From assembly GCA_964434165.1 (NCBI GenBank), contig CAYSUS010000034.1, positions 1 through 64,000 of the forward strand: a DNA stretch of 64,000 bases, given 5' to 3'. This document shows positions 52,327 to 61,513 of the stretch, piece after piece. The notes beneath the pieces were generated by a model. The model saw only the letters and a list, made by a program, of their open reading frames with translations, did no database searches and was not told where the DNA came from. The stretch's first letter is position 1. Each line of letters opens with the position of its first letter. Both the position numbers and the translations under genes were made by a program. Source of the DNA: CAYSUS01 sp964434165 (GTDB lineage Bacteria > Planctomycetota > Planctomycetia > Pirellulales > Thermoguttaceae).

Positions 52327-53112
52327 ATGTCTGAGCCTACCCTACACTCCGCCGGACATCTGCCGCTGGGGTCTGTACCGGTGGTCGCCCGGGACGGCGG
52401 CGCTGCGGTGGAGGCTCGCATCGAGGCCTTGTCCGCGTGGGTGGCGTCGGACGCGCGCGAGGCAGGAGCTTTCATTGCTGGGGAGCTTGCTAAGAAGGAC
52501 CACAGCGCCGCGTGGCGCGATGCCTTGGTCTTTGCCGCCGAAGACGCCGAGTTCCCGACCCCGGAGCTACAGGCAGCAGTGTGCCGCCAGCTTCGCGCGA
52601 TCGCGCTGGAGCTTCGACTTGACCGTCGTCCTGGGGTCGAACAGGTGGTCTGGTCGGCCCTGCGGCGCTATGGCTCGCTAATCGAGTCGGGGGCGATCCA
52701 CGAGATGCTGCCGCTGCTGGAACCGACAGGCTACGTCGATACGCGGCTGTTGGCCTTGGGGTGTATTGCCCGCGTGTTCGAGACTCGTCCGCCTCGTGAG
52801 GCCAGCGCGTTTCAGGAGCTGAAGGACCGCGCATTCGCCATCGCAGACAAGCTCCTCGATCCCGACGTCTTCACCTCGGGAGAGATCTCCGCAATCGCGA
52901 TCCAGGCAGTCGTGGTCCTGTCGATTCTGGGCGATGCCCGGGCCTTGGAGTGCGCCGCCAAGGCGAAGGCGCTCAAGCGGGAATGGGTCCTCCGGAAGCT
53001 TCGCCGGCGGTTGGAGGCGATCAGCCAAGACTGGACGGAAGAGAACCCTCGCGTCGAAGGGCACTCCGCAAGTGATACGGTCTTCGCGCTTCTAATTGCC
53101 GAGTTGGGCTGA
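52327..53112 (+). CDS. Helical (HEAT-like) protein of unknown function
   Basis: 261 residues. After a flexible N-terminus of 25 residues the protein is all-helical with helix pairs of about 35 residues (AWRDALVFAAED, SALRRYGSLIESGAIHEM, LLALGCIARVFETRPP, AIQAVVVLSILGDARALECA), consistent with a HEAT/ARM solenoid. There is no signal peptide. The near-consensus promoter is 48 bp upstream; the ribosome site is weak. It is followed 14 bp later by another unknown gene, so they form a two-gene unit. No family recognised. Confidence 0.6.
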   Translation: MSEPTLHSAGHLPLGSVPVVARDGGAAVEARIEALSAWVASDAREAGAFIAGELAKKDHSAAWRDALVFAAEDAEFPTPELQAAVCRQLRAIALELRLDRRPGVEQVVWSALRRYGSLIESGAIHEMLPLLEPTGYVDTRLLALGCIARVFETRPPREASAFQELKDRAFAIADKLLDPDVFTSGEISAIAIQAVVVLSILGDARALECAAKAKALKREWVLRKLRRRLEAISQDWTEENPRVEGHSASDTVFALLIAELG

Positions 53113-53126
53113 CAGGGTAGGCTAAC

Positions 53127-53900
53127 ATGGCAGAAGCCGGCAATCCAAGCGGCACTGAGCCGGATCGGCTTCTGGGGACGCGCGTGTTCCGCTCCGCCAC
53201 GCCGTTGACCCCGCACCGCTGCGGACGCTACTCGGTCGTGGGACAGTATTCCGACACTGGCCCGACCGAGTTCGTCATGCACATCGCGCTCTTGAAGGAC
53301 GACACCGTCCTGACGGCTTCCAAGCGCGTCGAGGTCTTTCATACGGTCCCTCCTGTCGTTTCCGGTCCGCGCAGCGCTGCGGAGGTCCTGCCGGAAGAGA
53401 GGGCCTGTCGTGCGGACATCGTTGGGGACGTCTGGCTTGACGCCGAGGAGCGCGAGGCGATCGACGACTGGCTCGCCGAGGTCGAGAAGGAACACCGCAG
53501 CGGCATGGGGCGGTTCCAGCAGTACGTGGTCGTTCCGCATGTCCACTGGGTGCGCGCGCCGGAGACCGGGCGGCCCGTCAGGCGGCGATTCAGCTGCGTG
53601 GGGTTCGTCATCGAGGCCTACCAGGCCGCCGACATCGTGCTGATCGATACGGATGGCGAGCTTCCCGGAATCGACGAAGAACTACTGCGGGTCGCATATC
53701 CGGACCTCGCGCAGATGCAGGACCGCAGCGAAAAGGCCCAGAATCGCTTCCGCGCTCACCTGGGACTCGTAGGCCAGGGGCCATGGCGGGTCCTGCTGCC
53801 CGGCTACGTGCTTCACTCGCTCAGGCGCGTGACGACGGAGAGCCCGCGAATGCCACCCTACCTTCCCGCTTCGGCTGCAGAGGCCTGCTTCGCCGGATAG
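53127..53900 (+). CDS. Putative papain-like (NlpC/P60-type) protein of unknown function
   Basis: 257 residues. The N-terminal 75 residues are beta-rich (RYSVVGQYSDTGPTEFVMHI). After an acidic region, HVHWVRAPETGRPVRRRFSC leads into FSCVGFVIEAYQAADIVLID, where CxGFV resembles the catalytic Cys segment of NlpC/P60 and permuted papain-like peptidases. VVVPHVHW could supply the His. The C-terminus GQGPWRVLLPGYVLHSL is distinctive. There is no signal peptide, which argues against a cell-wall hydrolase. It may be an amidase or hydrolase with the preceding helical protein as partner. The function is inference. Confidence 0.5.
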   Translation: MAEAGNPSGTEPDRLLGTRVFRSATPLTPHRCGRYSVVGQYSDTGPTEFVMHIALLKDDTVLTASKRVEVFHTVPPVVSGPRSAAEVLPEERACRADIVGDVWLDAEEREAIDDWLAEVEKEHRSGMGRFQQYVVVPHVHWVRAPETGRPVRRRFSCVGFVIEAYQAADIVLIDTDGELPGIDEELLRVAYPDLAQMQDRSEKAQNRFRAHLGLVGQGPWRVLLPGYVLHSLRRVTTESPRMPPYLPASAAEACFAG

Positions 53901-53999
53901 CGGCGTTCGCTTCCCGCGCAGCGCGGCCGCTTCTATACTGAGGCAGGACGGCTTCCGCATTCATCACCACTGGGCGCCATCCCCCACGGAGACCGCACC

Positions 54000-55502
54000 A
54001 TGTTTTCCACCGTCTTCTGCGCGTGCCTTGCCGCGTGTGCGGCCGCCCCCGCCCGGCCCCTCAACGTCCTCCTCGTCACCGCCGACGACATGAGCTGCGA
54101 CAGCGTGGGGGCCTTCGGGTGCAAGGTGCTGGGCGCCACGCCCAACATCGACCGCCTGGCGGCCGAGGGGATGCGGTTCGAAAGGGCCCACGTGACCATC
54201 GCCGTGTGCCAGCCGTGCCGCAACGTGTGGCTCAGCGGGCGCTACCCGCACCGGAGCGGCGGCGAGGGGTTTCATCATCTCAAGGTGCCGGGGCTGCCGA
54301 TCCTGCCGGGCATCTTGCGCGAGAACGGTTACCTGGTGGGCCTGATCGGCAAGAACGGCCACTGCACGCCGTACCGCGACTTCGAGTGGGATTTCGACGT
54401 GCCCGGCCCGGGCAGCGGACGCAACCCCAGGGGCTACGGCCGGAAGACGGCGGAGTTCCTCCGGCAGGCCAAGGCGGCCGACAAGCCCTTTTTCCTGATG
54501 GCCAACTCGCACGACCCGCACCGGCCGTTCTACGGCAACGACCGCTACCGGTACGGCACGGGGGACGGGCCGCAGCGGCCCTCGAAGGTGTTCACGCCCG
54601 AGGAGGTCGTGGTGCCCGGCTTCCTGCCCGATCTGCCCGAGGTGCGGCGGGAGATCCGCGAGTACTACTCCTCGGTGCGGCGCTGCGACGACACGGTGGG
54701 CGAGGTGCTCGCGGCGCTCGAGCAGTCGGGCGAAGCTGAGCGCACGATCGTGCTGTTCCTTTCCGACCACGGCATGCCGCTCCCCTTCGCCAAGACCAAC
54801 TGCTACTACCACTCCACGCGCACGCCGTGGATCGTACGATGGCCGGGCAAGGTCGAGCCGGGATCGGCGGACGGCGAGCACTTCATCTCGGGCATCGACC
54901 TGTTGCCCACCGTGCTCGACGTCGTGGGCCTTGCCGCGCCGGAGGGAATCGACGGCCGGTCGTTCCGGCCGCTCCTGTCCGGCGAGAAGCAACAGGGCCG
55001 CGACATGGTGTTCACGCAGTTCCATCAGACCTCGGGCAGGAACCGCTATCCGATGCGCGCGGTGGAGACCGCCAGGTATCGCTACATCTACAACCCCTGG
55101 TGCGACGGCGAGCTGCTGTTCCGCAACGAGTCGCAGGCGGGGCGTACGATGCGGGCCATGCGGGCCGCGGCCGAGAGAGACGGGGCGATTGCCGCGCGGT
55201 GCGAGCTGTTCCTGCATCGCGTGCCCGAAGAGATGTACCTCGTGTCGTCCGATCCCGATGCCCGCGAGAACCTCGTCGCCGATCCGGAGCATCAGGCCGA
55301 GTTGGCGCGGCTCCGCAAGGCCCTGGCCGACTGGATGCGGCGCACCGAGGACCCGGCCCTCGAGCCCTTCGAGAGCCGCGGCGACGAGGCCGTCCGCCGC
55401 CGCTTCATGGCCGCCCAGCAGGCCAAGGCGGACAAGGACAGACCGAAACGGAAGCCGAAGGCGGGGCGCGAAGCCAGGCCGAAGGCCAAACGGAGGGAAT
55501 GA
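54000..55502 (+). CDS. Secreted sulfatase with CxPCR formylglycine motif
   Basis: 500 residues with a short signal (MFSTVFCACLAACAAA). LNVLLVTADDMSCDSVGAFG carries the first metal ligands. The motif is VCQPCRNVWLSGRYPH: the usual CxPSR has its Ser replaced by Cys, which still satisfies CxPxR. ANSHDPHRPFY and IVLFLSDHGMPLPFAK complete the active site. The last 45 residues are Lys/Arg/Pro-rich. It probably hydrolyses sulfate esters on a glycan. Whether the Cys at the fourth motif position affects maturation is unknown. A GGAG site precedes the start. It stands apart from the other two sulfatases. Confidence 0.85.
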   Translation: MFSTVFCACLAACAAAPARPLNVLLVTADDMSCDSVGAFGCKVLGATPNIDRLAAEGMRFERAHVTIAVCQPCRNVWLSGRYPHRSGGEGFHHLKVPGLPILPGILRENGYLVGLIGKNGHCTPYRDFEWDFDVPGPGSGRNPRGYGRKTAEFLRQAKAADKPFFLMANSHDPHRPFYGNDRYRYGTGDGPQRPSKVFTPEEVVVPGFLPDLPEVRREIREYYSSVRRCDDTVGEVLAALEQSGEAERTIVLFLSDHGMPLPFAKTNCYYHSTRTPWIVRWPGKVEPGSADGEHFISGIDLLPTVLDVVGLAAPEGIDGRSFRPLLSGEKQQGRDMVFTQFHQTSGRNRYPMRAVETARYRYIYNPWCDGELLFRNESQAGRTMRAMRAAAERDGAIAARCELFLHRVPEEMYLVSSDPDARENLVADPEHQAELARLRKALADWMRRTEDPALEPFESRGDEAVRRRFMAAQQAKADKDRPKRKPKAGREARPKAKRRE

Positions 55503-56133
55503 GAGCGGGGGCCGACCGCCCGCGCGCGGCCCCGCACTGAGCCACGTTCTGTCCTCGCGTGTTCAAGAACCGGCCCGGTTCGGCCTTGGCGGTCTGGTAA
55601 CATATCGGGTGGGCCGTTATGTCCCCGCGTCAGTTCAGAAGTCCGAGCCAGGGAGCCCCGGCCATGCCAGTGAGACACCTGCCAGGCGCCGGACCGGTCA
55701 GTGCGATCGGCCGCTCCGCCGGCGGCACCATCTGCCGGGGGCCGCGCGACTTGGGCCGTGCCGCGACCTCGGGGGAGAGGCACGAACGCGCGAACTGGAA
55801 AAACTCGCTTCCGTTGCACAACACCTTGGGAGCGTGGCGAGCACCCGTCGGAACCCCTTTCTAGAAAGGGTGTTATGAGCGAGGTAGAACCGGCTTCAAG
55901 TGCCCACCCCACCGTAGTGCTTCCCTCACCGGAGGCGATTTCGAGACTGAAGGCCCCCCTCCTAGAGGGGCGGTTAGCCTGTGGTGTCCCTGCCATGAGG
56001 TGGCTCGACGCATGGGCGGTGGTATTGGAGGGGGATCTGCCGATCCTGGAACGCGCAGTCGCCGCCAAGATTGCTCCTGCACCCGCGGCCGGGGATTCGC
56101 GCAACGTGAGACGTTGAAGGAGCACGACAGGCC
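55503..56133. other. 631-bp intergenic region with CTAG-centred palindromes
   Basis: CCCTTTCTAGAAAGGG (55856-55871) is a perfect 16-bp palindrome. CCCCTC-CTA-GAGGGG (55957-55971) is a second hairpin about 85 bp on, with the same CTAG centre. They look like paired repeat elements. No gene is credible; short open frames here have no recognisable motif. Confidence 0.55.
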
Positions 56134-56928
56134 ATGCCCTCCATCCCTCTCTTCCAGGTCGATGCCTTCACCGACCGGCCTTTTGCCGGCAACCCGGCGG
56201 CGGTGTGTCTGTTGGCGGAGCCGGCGGACGAGGCGTGGATGCAGGCCGTGGCCGCGGAGATGAACCTCTCGGAGACGGCGTTTCTGAAGGCCGAGGAGGA
56301 GGGCTACCGCCTGCGCTGGTTCACACCCGGGATGGAAGTGGACCTCTGCGGCCACGCCACGCTGGCCGCGGCGCACGTGCTGTGGTCCGAGGTCGGACTG
56401 CCGGAGGCCGAGGCGATTTCGTTCTCCACGCGGAGCGGGCCGCTCATCGCGCTGCGGCAGGGCCCGCGGATCGAGCTCGACTTCCCGCTGGAGCCGGCGG
56501 CCGAGACGGAGCCGCCGCCGGGGCTGCTCGAGGCCTTGGGTTGCGGGGCAGAGTATGTGGGTCGTAACCGCTTCGATTACCTCGTGCACGTGGAGCCGGA
56601 GGAGGCCCTCCGGGCGATAACGCCCGACTTCGCGAGGTTGCGCGCGATCGAAACCCGCGGCGTGATTGTGACCAGCCGCGCGCAGGGCGACGAGCACGAC
56701 TTCGTGTCGCGGTTCTTCGCTCCTCGGGCGGGCGTCGACGAGGACCCGGTCACCGGCTCGGCCCATTGCTGCCTGGCACCGTTCTGGCAGGCGCGTCTGG
56801 GTAAGACGGATTTCGCGGCCTACCAGGCATCGTCGCGCGGCGGCATGGTCCACGTGCGGATCGAAGACGACCGGGCCATCCTCGGCGGCCAAGCGGTGAC
56901 GGTCATGCGCGGCACGCTGGCCTCCTGA
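56134..56928 (+). CDS. PhzF-family isomerase-like protein
   Basis: 264 residues. The family opening is FQVDAFTDRPFAGNPAAVCL and the catalytic-type Glu lies in NLSETAFL. FTPGMEVDLCGHATLAAAHV and GVDEDPVTGSAHCCLAPFW are the paired diaminopimelate-epimerase-like blocks, one per lobe. PhzF itself isomerises DHHA in phenazine synthesis, but most relatives act on other small molecules; no phenazine genes are near, so the reaction is unknown. A GAAGGAG site lies 14 bp upstream. Cytoplasmic. Confidence 0.9.
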   Translation: MPSIPLFQVDAFTDRPFAGNPAAVCLLAEPADEAWMQAVAAEMNLSETAFLKAEEEGYRLRWFTPGMEVDLCGHATLAAAHVLWSEVGLPEAEAISFSTRSGPLIALRQGPRIELDFPLEPAAETEPPPGLLEALGCGAEYVGRNRFDYLVHVEPEEALRAITPDFARLRAIETRGVIVTSRAQGDEHDFVSRFFAPRAGVDEDPVTGSAHCCLAPFWQARLGKTDFAAYQASSRGGMVHVRIEDDRAILGGQAVTVMRGTLAS

Positions 56929-57134
56929 CGCGCTCGGGACGGCATGCCGCAGGCCATCTTCGGGCTTCCGCACCAACCCGCGCCTCGCCCGGGCCCCTGC
57001 TCGCTGGGGCGGCGTGAACTAGGCTTGATGGAGCCGGCTTTCTGGGCCCTGCGGCGGACCAGAGCGGCTGGGGCGGAACCCGCAGCGCGACGCGGGGGCG
57101 CCCGTCCACCTTGCGGGGCAGTGGAGGGCATCCG

Positions 57135-60101
57135 GTGAGGGGCGTGTGCGGCAAATTCGCCGTGGCGGTTGCGGCCTGCGTGGTGTTCTTCTCGGCGATC
57201 GACCTGCTCTACGAGTGGACGTGCGCAAGCCGGGAGTTGGAGGCGACCACGGCCGACGCGATCGACCTGGCGCTGGAATTCGATCTGGCGATCCGCGACT
57301 ACGTGGGCCGCGAGGTGCGGCCCGCCTTCACGGAGCGCGTCGGGGAGGACGAGTTCCATCCCGAGGCCATGTCCACTTCGTTCGTCGCCCGCAACGTCTT
57401 CGAGAAGGTCCGCAAGCGGTTCCCCGACTACATCATCAAGTTCTCCTCGGACAATCCTCGCAACCCGGCCAATCGCGCCGGCCCCGAGGAGGAGCGGATC
57501 CTGGACTACTTCCGCGAGCACCCCGAGGCCGACCGGTGGTCGGGGCGGGTGAAGCTGGAAGGCCGGGAGTACATGGTTCGCGCGATCGCCCGCCGCATGG
57601 AGGCCAGTTGTCTGCGGTGCCACGGCAGGCCCGAGGACGCCCCGGCGTCGCTGGTCGCCCGCTACGGCCCCGAGGCCGGCTTCCACCGCCAGGTCGGCGA
57701 CGTGATTGCGACCGACACGGTGGCGATCCCGCTGGCGAAACTGGCAAGCGCGACGGCCTCGCGTCTCCGCTTCCGCACGATGGTCATGCTGGCGCAGGTC
57801 GGCGGGCTGGCGCTAGTGATTCTGATCGTGTTCCGACGCCTGGTGGGGCGCCGGCTGGCGCAGATCACGGCCCACTTCGGCCGGGCCGCGGCGAGCGCGG
57901 CCGACGAGCCGATTTCGCCGCTGGGCGACCAGGGGCGCGACGAGATCGGGCAGCTTGCCGGCAGCTTCAACGCGCTGGCCGCGAGGATCCACGCACTTCA
58001 GGCCTCGCTGGAGCAGCGCGTGGAGGAGCGAACCGCGGAGCTGGCGGCCGAGGTCGGCGAGCGCCGCCGCGTGGAGGAAGCCCTGCGCGAGAGCCGCCGG
58101 GCCCTGTCCACGCTGCTGGAGAACCTGCCCGGCATGGCGTACCGTTGCCGTTGCGACGCCGAGTGGACCATGGAGCTGGTCAGCCGCGGATGCGTGGGGC
58201 TAACCGGTTATCAGCCGGCGGACCTCGTCGGCAACGCGCGGCTTTCCTATAGCGACGTGATCCACCCCGACGACCGCCATTTCGTCCGGCTGGGCGTCGA
58301 TTGCGCGGTGGTCGAGCGGCGGCCCTTCCGCCTGGAGTACCGCATCGTCACGGCGAGGGGCCAGGTCCGCTGGGTGTGGGAGCAGGGCACCGCCGTGCTC
58401 GACGAGGACGGCTCGGTCCGCGCCCTGGAAGGCTTCGTCATCGACATCCACGACCGCAAACGGGCCGAGGACGGGCGGCGCGAGAGCGAGCGGCGGCTGG
58501 AGCTGGCCCTGGAGGGGGCCAACCTGGGGCTGTGGGACTGGAACGTGCACACGGGCGACCAGGCGATCAACGAGCGTTGGGCGGCGATGCTCGGGTACTC
58601 CAAGAAGGAAGTCGAGTCGCACGTCGTGGCCTGGGAGCAGCTGATCCATCCCGACGACTACGAGCCCACGATGCGTGCCCTGGCCGCGCATTTCCGCGAC
58701 GGCGCGGAGTACGCCCCCGAGTTTCGGCTCCGCGCACGGGACGGCCGCTGGGTGTGGGTGCAGAGCCGCGGCCGGGTGTTCGAGCGCGACGCGGAGGGCC
58801 GCCCCCTGCGTATGGTCGGCATCCACCAGGACATCTCCGTGCGCAAAGCCGCCGAAGCGGAGCTCGCCCATGCCCGCGACGCCGCCGAGGATGCCAACCG
58901 GGCCAAGAGCGAGTTCCTGGCCAACATCAGCCACGAGATCCGCACGCCGATGACGGCCATCATGAGCTATCTCGACGTGCTGAGCGAGACATGCGGGCGG
59001 CGGTGCACGTTCAACCGCGGCGAGATCGGCGACCCGCTTCAGGTCGTGTCGTACAACGCCCGGCACCTCTTGCAGTTGATCGACGACGTGCTCGATCTCT
59101 CGAAGATCGAGGCCGGCCGCCTGGAGCCCCAGCACGCCGAGTGCTCGCCCGGCCAGCTCGTCGCCGACATCGCCTCCCTGATGCGGGCGCGGGCCGCGGC
59201 CAAGGGCCTGCGGCTCCTCGTCGAATTCGTGGGTCCGGTGCCCGAAGTCGTGCGAACCGACCCGACGCGCCTGCGGCAGATCCTCATGAACGTGGTCGGC
59301 AACGCCGTGAAGTTCACCGAGGTGGGCCAGGTGCGGATCACCGTCCGCCTCAACCGCGACGGCGCCAACGGACCGGAGCTGGAGATCGAGACCACGGACA
59401 CGGGGCCGGGCATGTCGCCGGAAATCATCGAGCGGCTGTTCACGCCCTTCACGCAGGCCGACGCCTCGACCAGCCGCCGGTTCGGGGGCACCGGCCTGGG
59501 GTTGACCATCAGCAAGCGCCTGGCCGAGTTGCTTGGCGGGCGGATCGAGGTCGAGAGCGAGATCGGCCGCGGCAGCACCTTCACCGCCGTCCTCCCGGCC
59601 GGTCCGCTCGAAGGCGCGCCCCTGCTGGAGGGTGTGACCGAGCGGGACTTCCATCGCGCGGACGAGGCCCTGGCCCCGATCCGCGGGCTGCCCCTGCCGT
59701 GCCGCATCCTGCTGGTCGAGGACGGACCCGACAACCAGCGGATCCTGTCGTTCATCCTCAAAAGGACGGGCGCCGAGGTGGACCTGGCCGAGAACGGCCT
59801 GGAGGCCGTGGAGCGGGCCCTCATCTCCATGCGCCAGGGTCGCCCCTACGACGCCATCTTGATGGACATGCAGATGCCCGTGCTCGACGGGTACGAGGCC
59901 ACCCGCCGATTGCGCCGCGCGGGATGGGCCGGGCCGATCATCGCCCTGACCGCCCACGCCATGACCGAGGACCGCGGCAAGTGCCTCGATGCCGGCTGCG
60001 ACGACTACCTCTCCAAACCGGTCAGCCGCGCGACGCTGGTGGAGACGGTCGCGATCCACCTGGCGGGCGCGGACGTTGTCCAGCCCAGCCAATCGTGCTA
60101 G
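57135..60101 (+). CDS. Hybrid sensor histidine kinase with heme-type Tll0287-like sensor
   Basis: 988 residues starting at GTG 57135 behind GGAGGG. Residues 8-24 form the first membrane segment and 218-235 the second. The periplasmic part (30-210) resembles Tll0287/DUF3365 and carries a c-type heme motif CLRCHG. HAMP follows (240-290), then a coiled coil, two PAS domains (about 330-460 and 460-590, both ending with PAC-like HRIDIHDRKR/GIHQDISVRKAA patterns), HisKA with NISHEIRTPMTA, and HATPase_c with the N-box NAVKFTE and GTGLGLTISKR. A receiver domain with ILMDMQMPVLDGYEAT ends it. It probably senses redox or a ligand at the heme. No response regulator gene lies beside it. Confidence 0.9.
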   Translation: MRGVCGKFAVAVAACVVFFSAIDLLYEWTCASRELEATTADAIDLALEFDLAIRDYVGREVRPAFTERVGEDEFHPEAMSTSFVARNVFEKVRKRFPDYIIKFSSDNPRNPANRAGPEEERILDYFREHPEADRWSGRVKLEGREYMVRAIARRMEASCLRCHGRPEDAPASLVARYGPEAGFHRQVGDVIATDTVAIPLAKLASATASRLRFRTMVMLAQVGGLALVILIVFRRLVGRRLAQITAHFGRAAASAADEPISPLGDQGRDEIGQLAGSFNALAARIHALQASLEQRVEERTAELAAEVGERRRVEEALRESRRALSTLLENLPGMAYRCRCDAEWTMELVSRGCVGLTGYQPADLVGNARLSYSDVIHPDDRHFVRLGVDCAVVERRPFRLEYRIVTARGQVRWVWEQGTAVLDEDGSVRALEGFVIDIHDRKRAEDGRRESERRLELALEGANLGLWDWNVHTGDQAINERWAAMLGYSKKEVESHVVAWEQLIHPDDYEPTMRALAAHFRDGAEYAPEFRLRARDGRWVWVQSRGRVFERDAEGRPLRMVGIHQDISVRKAAEAELAHARDAAEDANRAKSEFLANISHEIRTPMTAIMSYLDVLSETCGRRCTFNRGEIGDPLQVVSYNARHLLQLIDDVLDLSKIEAGRLEPQHAECSPGQLVADIASLMRARAAAKGLRLLVEFVGPVPEVVRTDPTRLRQILMNVVGNAVKFTEVGQVRITVRLNRDGANGPELEIETTDTGPGMSPEIIERLFTPFTQADASTSRRFGGTGLGLTISKRLAELLGGRIEVESEIGRGSTFTAVLPAGPLEGAPLLEGVTERDFHRADEALAPIRGLPLPCRILLVEDGPDNQRILSFILKRTGAEVDLAENGLEAVERALISMRQGRPYDAILMDMQMPVLDGYEATRRLRRAGWAGPIIALTAHAMTEDRGKCLDAGCDDYLSKPVSRATLVETVAIHLAGADVVQPSQSC

Positions 60102-60179
60102 GCTGCGTCGTGCGGCCTGCCCTCGCGCAGCGTGGGCGCGCCCGCCAAAGCCCGTCTCGCATGGGGGGAGACTTCCCTG

Positions 60180-61415
60180 GTGACCGATGCCAACCGCGAG
60201 AAGCGCGTGATCGAGGTCGGCAAGCACGTGGCTGATACGCCGACACCGCGGCCGCGCGCGTTGGTCCGCAAGCGTCCGAGCGACTACCCTTCCCTGTCCG
60301 CCGCGCATCGCGAGCTGGCCCGCAAGCTCTCCAGTCCGCTGCTGATCGGGCCGCCGATCTGCGACGAGCTGATGGCGCTGGTCGAGCACGTGTTCAGCGA
60401 GGAGGAGGCCGCCGCGGCACGACACCTGGGCCTGTTGCGGGGCCGCACGGCGCGGGACGTGGCCCGGGCCGCGCGCCGGCCGCTGGAGGAGGTCGAGCCG
60501 GCCCTTCAGCGCCTGGCGGTCGAGAAGCGGGTGATCGCCGCCTCGGGGCCGCCGCTGGAGGAGCGCTACCGGCTGCTGCCGATCGTGCCGGGCATGTTCG
60601 AGATGGCGCTGATCGGCGAGTCGCTGGAGAGCCTCAGCCCCTGGCACCGCCGGTTCATCGAGCTGTTCGAGACGCTTTTCGAGACGGGCTATTCGGCCGA
60701 CTACCAGGACCGGCCGGTGAACATGGCGCGCGTGTTGACCGTGGGCGCGGCCATCCACGCCCACCCGATGGCCCTGCCCTCCGACCGCCTGGAGATCATC
60801 CTCGACCGATACGACACGTTCGGGATCGGTGAGTGCCAGTGCCGCACCACGGCCGAGGCCCTGGGCAAGGGCTGCGGGCGCCCCCGCGACAACTGCACGG
60901 TGATGGGCGAGTGGGCCGAGCGGGGCATCGCCGACGGATGGCTGAGAAGCGCCAGCCGCGAGAGCGTGCTTCAGGTCAAGCGCGAGGCCGAGTCGCACGG
61001 CCTGGTGACGTGGATCATGAACGTCGAGGCCACCCGGGGCCAGGCCTCCTGCTCCTGCTGCGGGTGCTGCTGCAAGGCGTTCAAGATGGTCACCGACTTC
61101 AACGTCCCCGGCGTGATCGCTCCGGCACACTTCCACCCCCGTTTCGAGCTGGCCGACTGCACCTGGTGCGGCAAGTGCGCGCGGGTCTGCCCCATGGACG
61201 CGATCCGGGTTGACGCCGAGGAGAAGACGCACGAGCACGACGCGGCGCGGTGCATCGGCTGCGGGCTGTGCGCGGTGGCCTGCGACCGGGCCGGCGCCGT
61301 CGCGATGGAGCCGGTGCCGGATTACCGGCTGCCCTACCGCAGCTGGTTCTCCATGCTCCTGGGCAACGCTCCGAGTATGGCCCGCTCCGCGTGGAAGGTC
61401 TGGCGGCAGCGGTAG
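60180..61415 (+). CDS. Multi-cluster iron-sulfur protein with N-terminal wHTH-like region
   Basis: 411 residues from GTG 60180 with a GGGGGAG site. The N-terminal 200 residues are helical; LRGRTARDVARAARRPLEEV resembles a winged-helix region. Four Cys groups follow: GECQCRTTAEALGKGCGRPRDNC, here with CxC and CxPxxxC spacing; SCSCCGCCCKAF; a ferredoxin-type CTWCGKCARVCP; and a second CIGCGLCAVACD. The last two are 4Fe-4S dicluster motifs. Proteins with the CxCCxCCC element occur in anaerobes and in planctomycetes; their role is not established. It follows the sensor kinase by 78 bp on the same strand, so a redox-sensing link is possible but unproven. Confidence 0.8.
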   Translation: MTDANREKRVIEVGKHVADTPTPRPRALVRKRPSDYPSLSAAHRELARKLSSPLLIGPPICDELMALVEHVFSEEEAAAARHLGLLRGRTARDVARAARRPLEEVEPALQRLAVEKRVIAASGPPLEERYRLLPIVPGMFEMALIGESLESLSPWHRRFIELFETLFETGYSADYQDRPVNMARVLTVGAAIHAHPMALPSDRLEIILDRYDTFGIGECQCRTTAEALGKGCGRPRDNCTVMGEWAERGIADGWLRSASRESVLQVKREAESHGLVTWIMNVEATRGQASCSCCGCCCKAFKMVTDFNVPGVIAPAHFHPRFELADCTWCGKCARVCPMDAIRVDAEEKTHEHDAARCIGCGLCAVACDRAGAVAMEPVPDYRLPYRSWFSMLLGNAPSMARSAWKVWRQR

Positions 61416-61474
61416 ATGCCCGTAGCAGGCCCCCTCCGCGTGCCGTCCGCTGCGCCTTGGCGCCGCTGCCTCGC

Positions 61475-61504
61475 ACGGTCGCGGTTCGGAACGGTCGCGG
61501 TTCG
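61475..61504. repeat. 14-bp direct repeat
   Basis: ACGGTCGCGGTTCG occurs at 61475-61488 and 61491-61504, in the 98-bp gap between convergent genes. Minor slippage-type repeat. Confidence 0.6.
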
Positions 61505-61513
61505 CGTTGGGGC

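Noticed and set aside
55701..56117. A 138-residue plus-strand frame
   Set aside because: It crosses two palindromes and has no motif or ribosome site.
56134..56928. Phenazine biosynthesis
   Set aside because: PhzF-like proteins are widespread and there are no other phz genes.
58200..61238. A 1012-residue minus-strand open frame
   Set aside because: It is antisense to the hybrid kinase and iron-sulfur protein and has the His/Arg/Leu/Gly-rich composition of a shadow frame.
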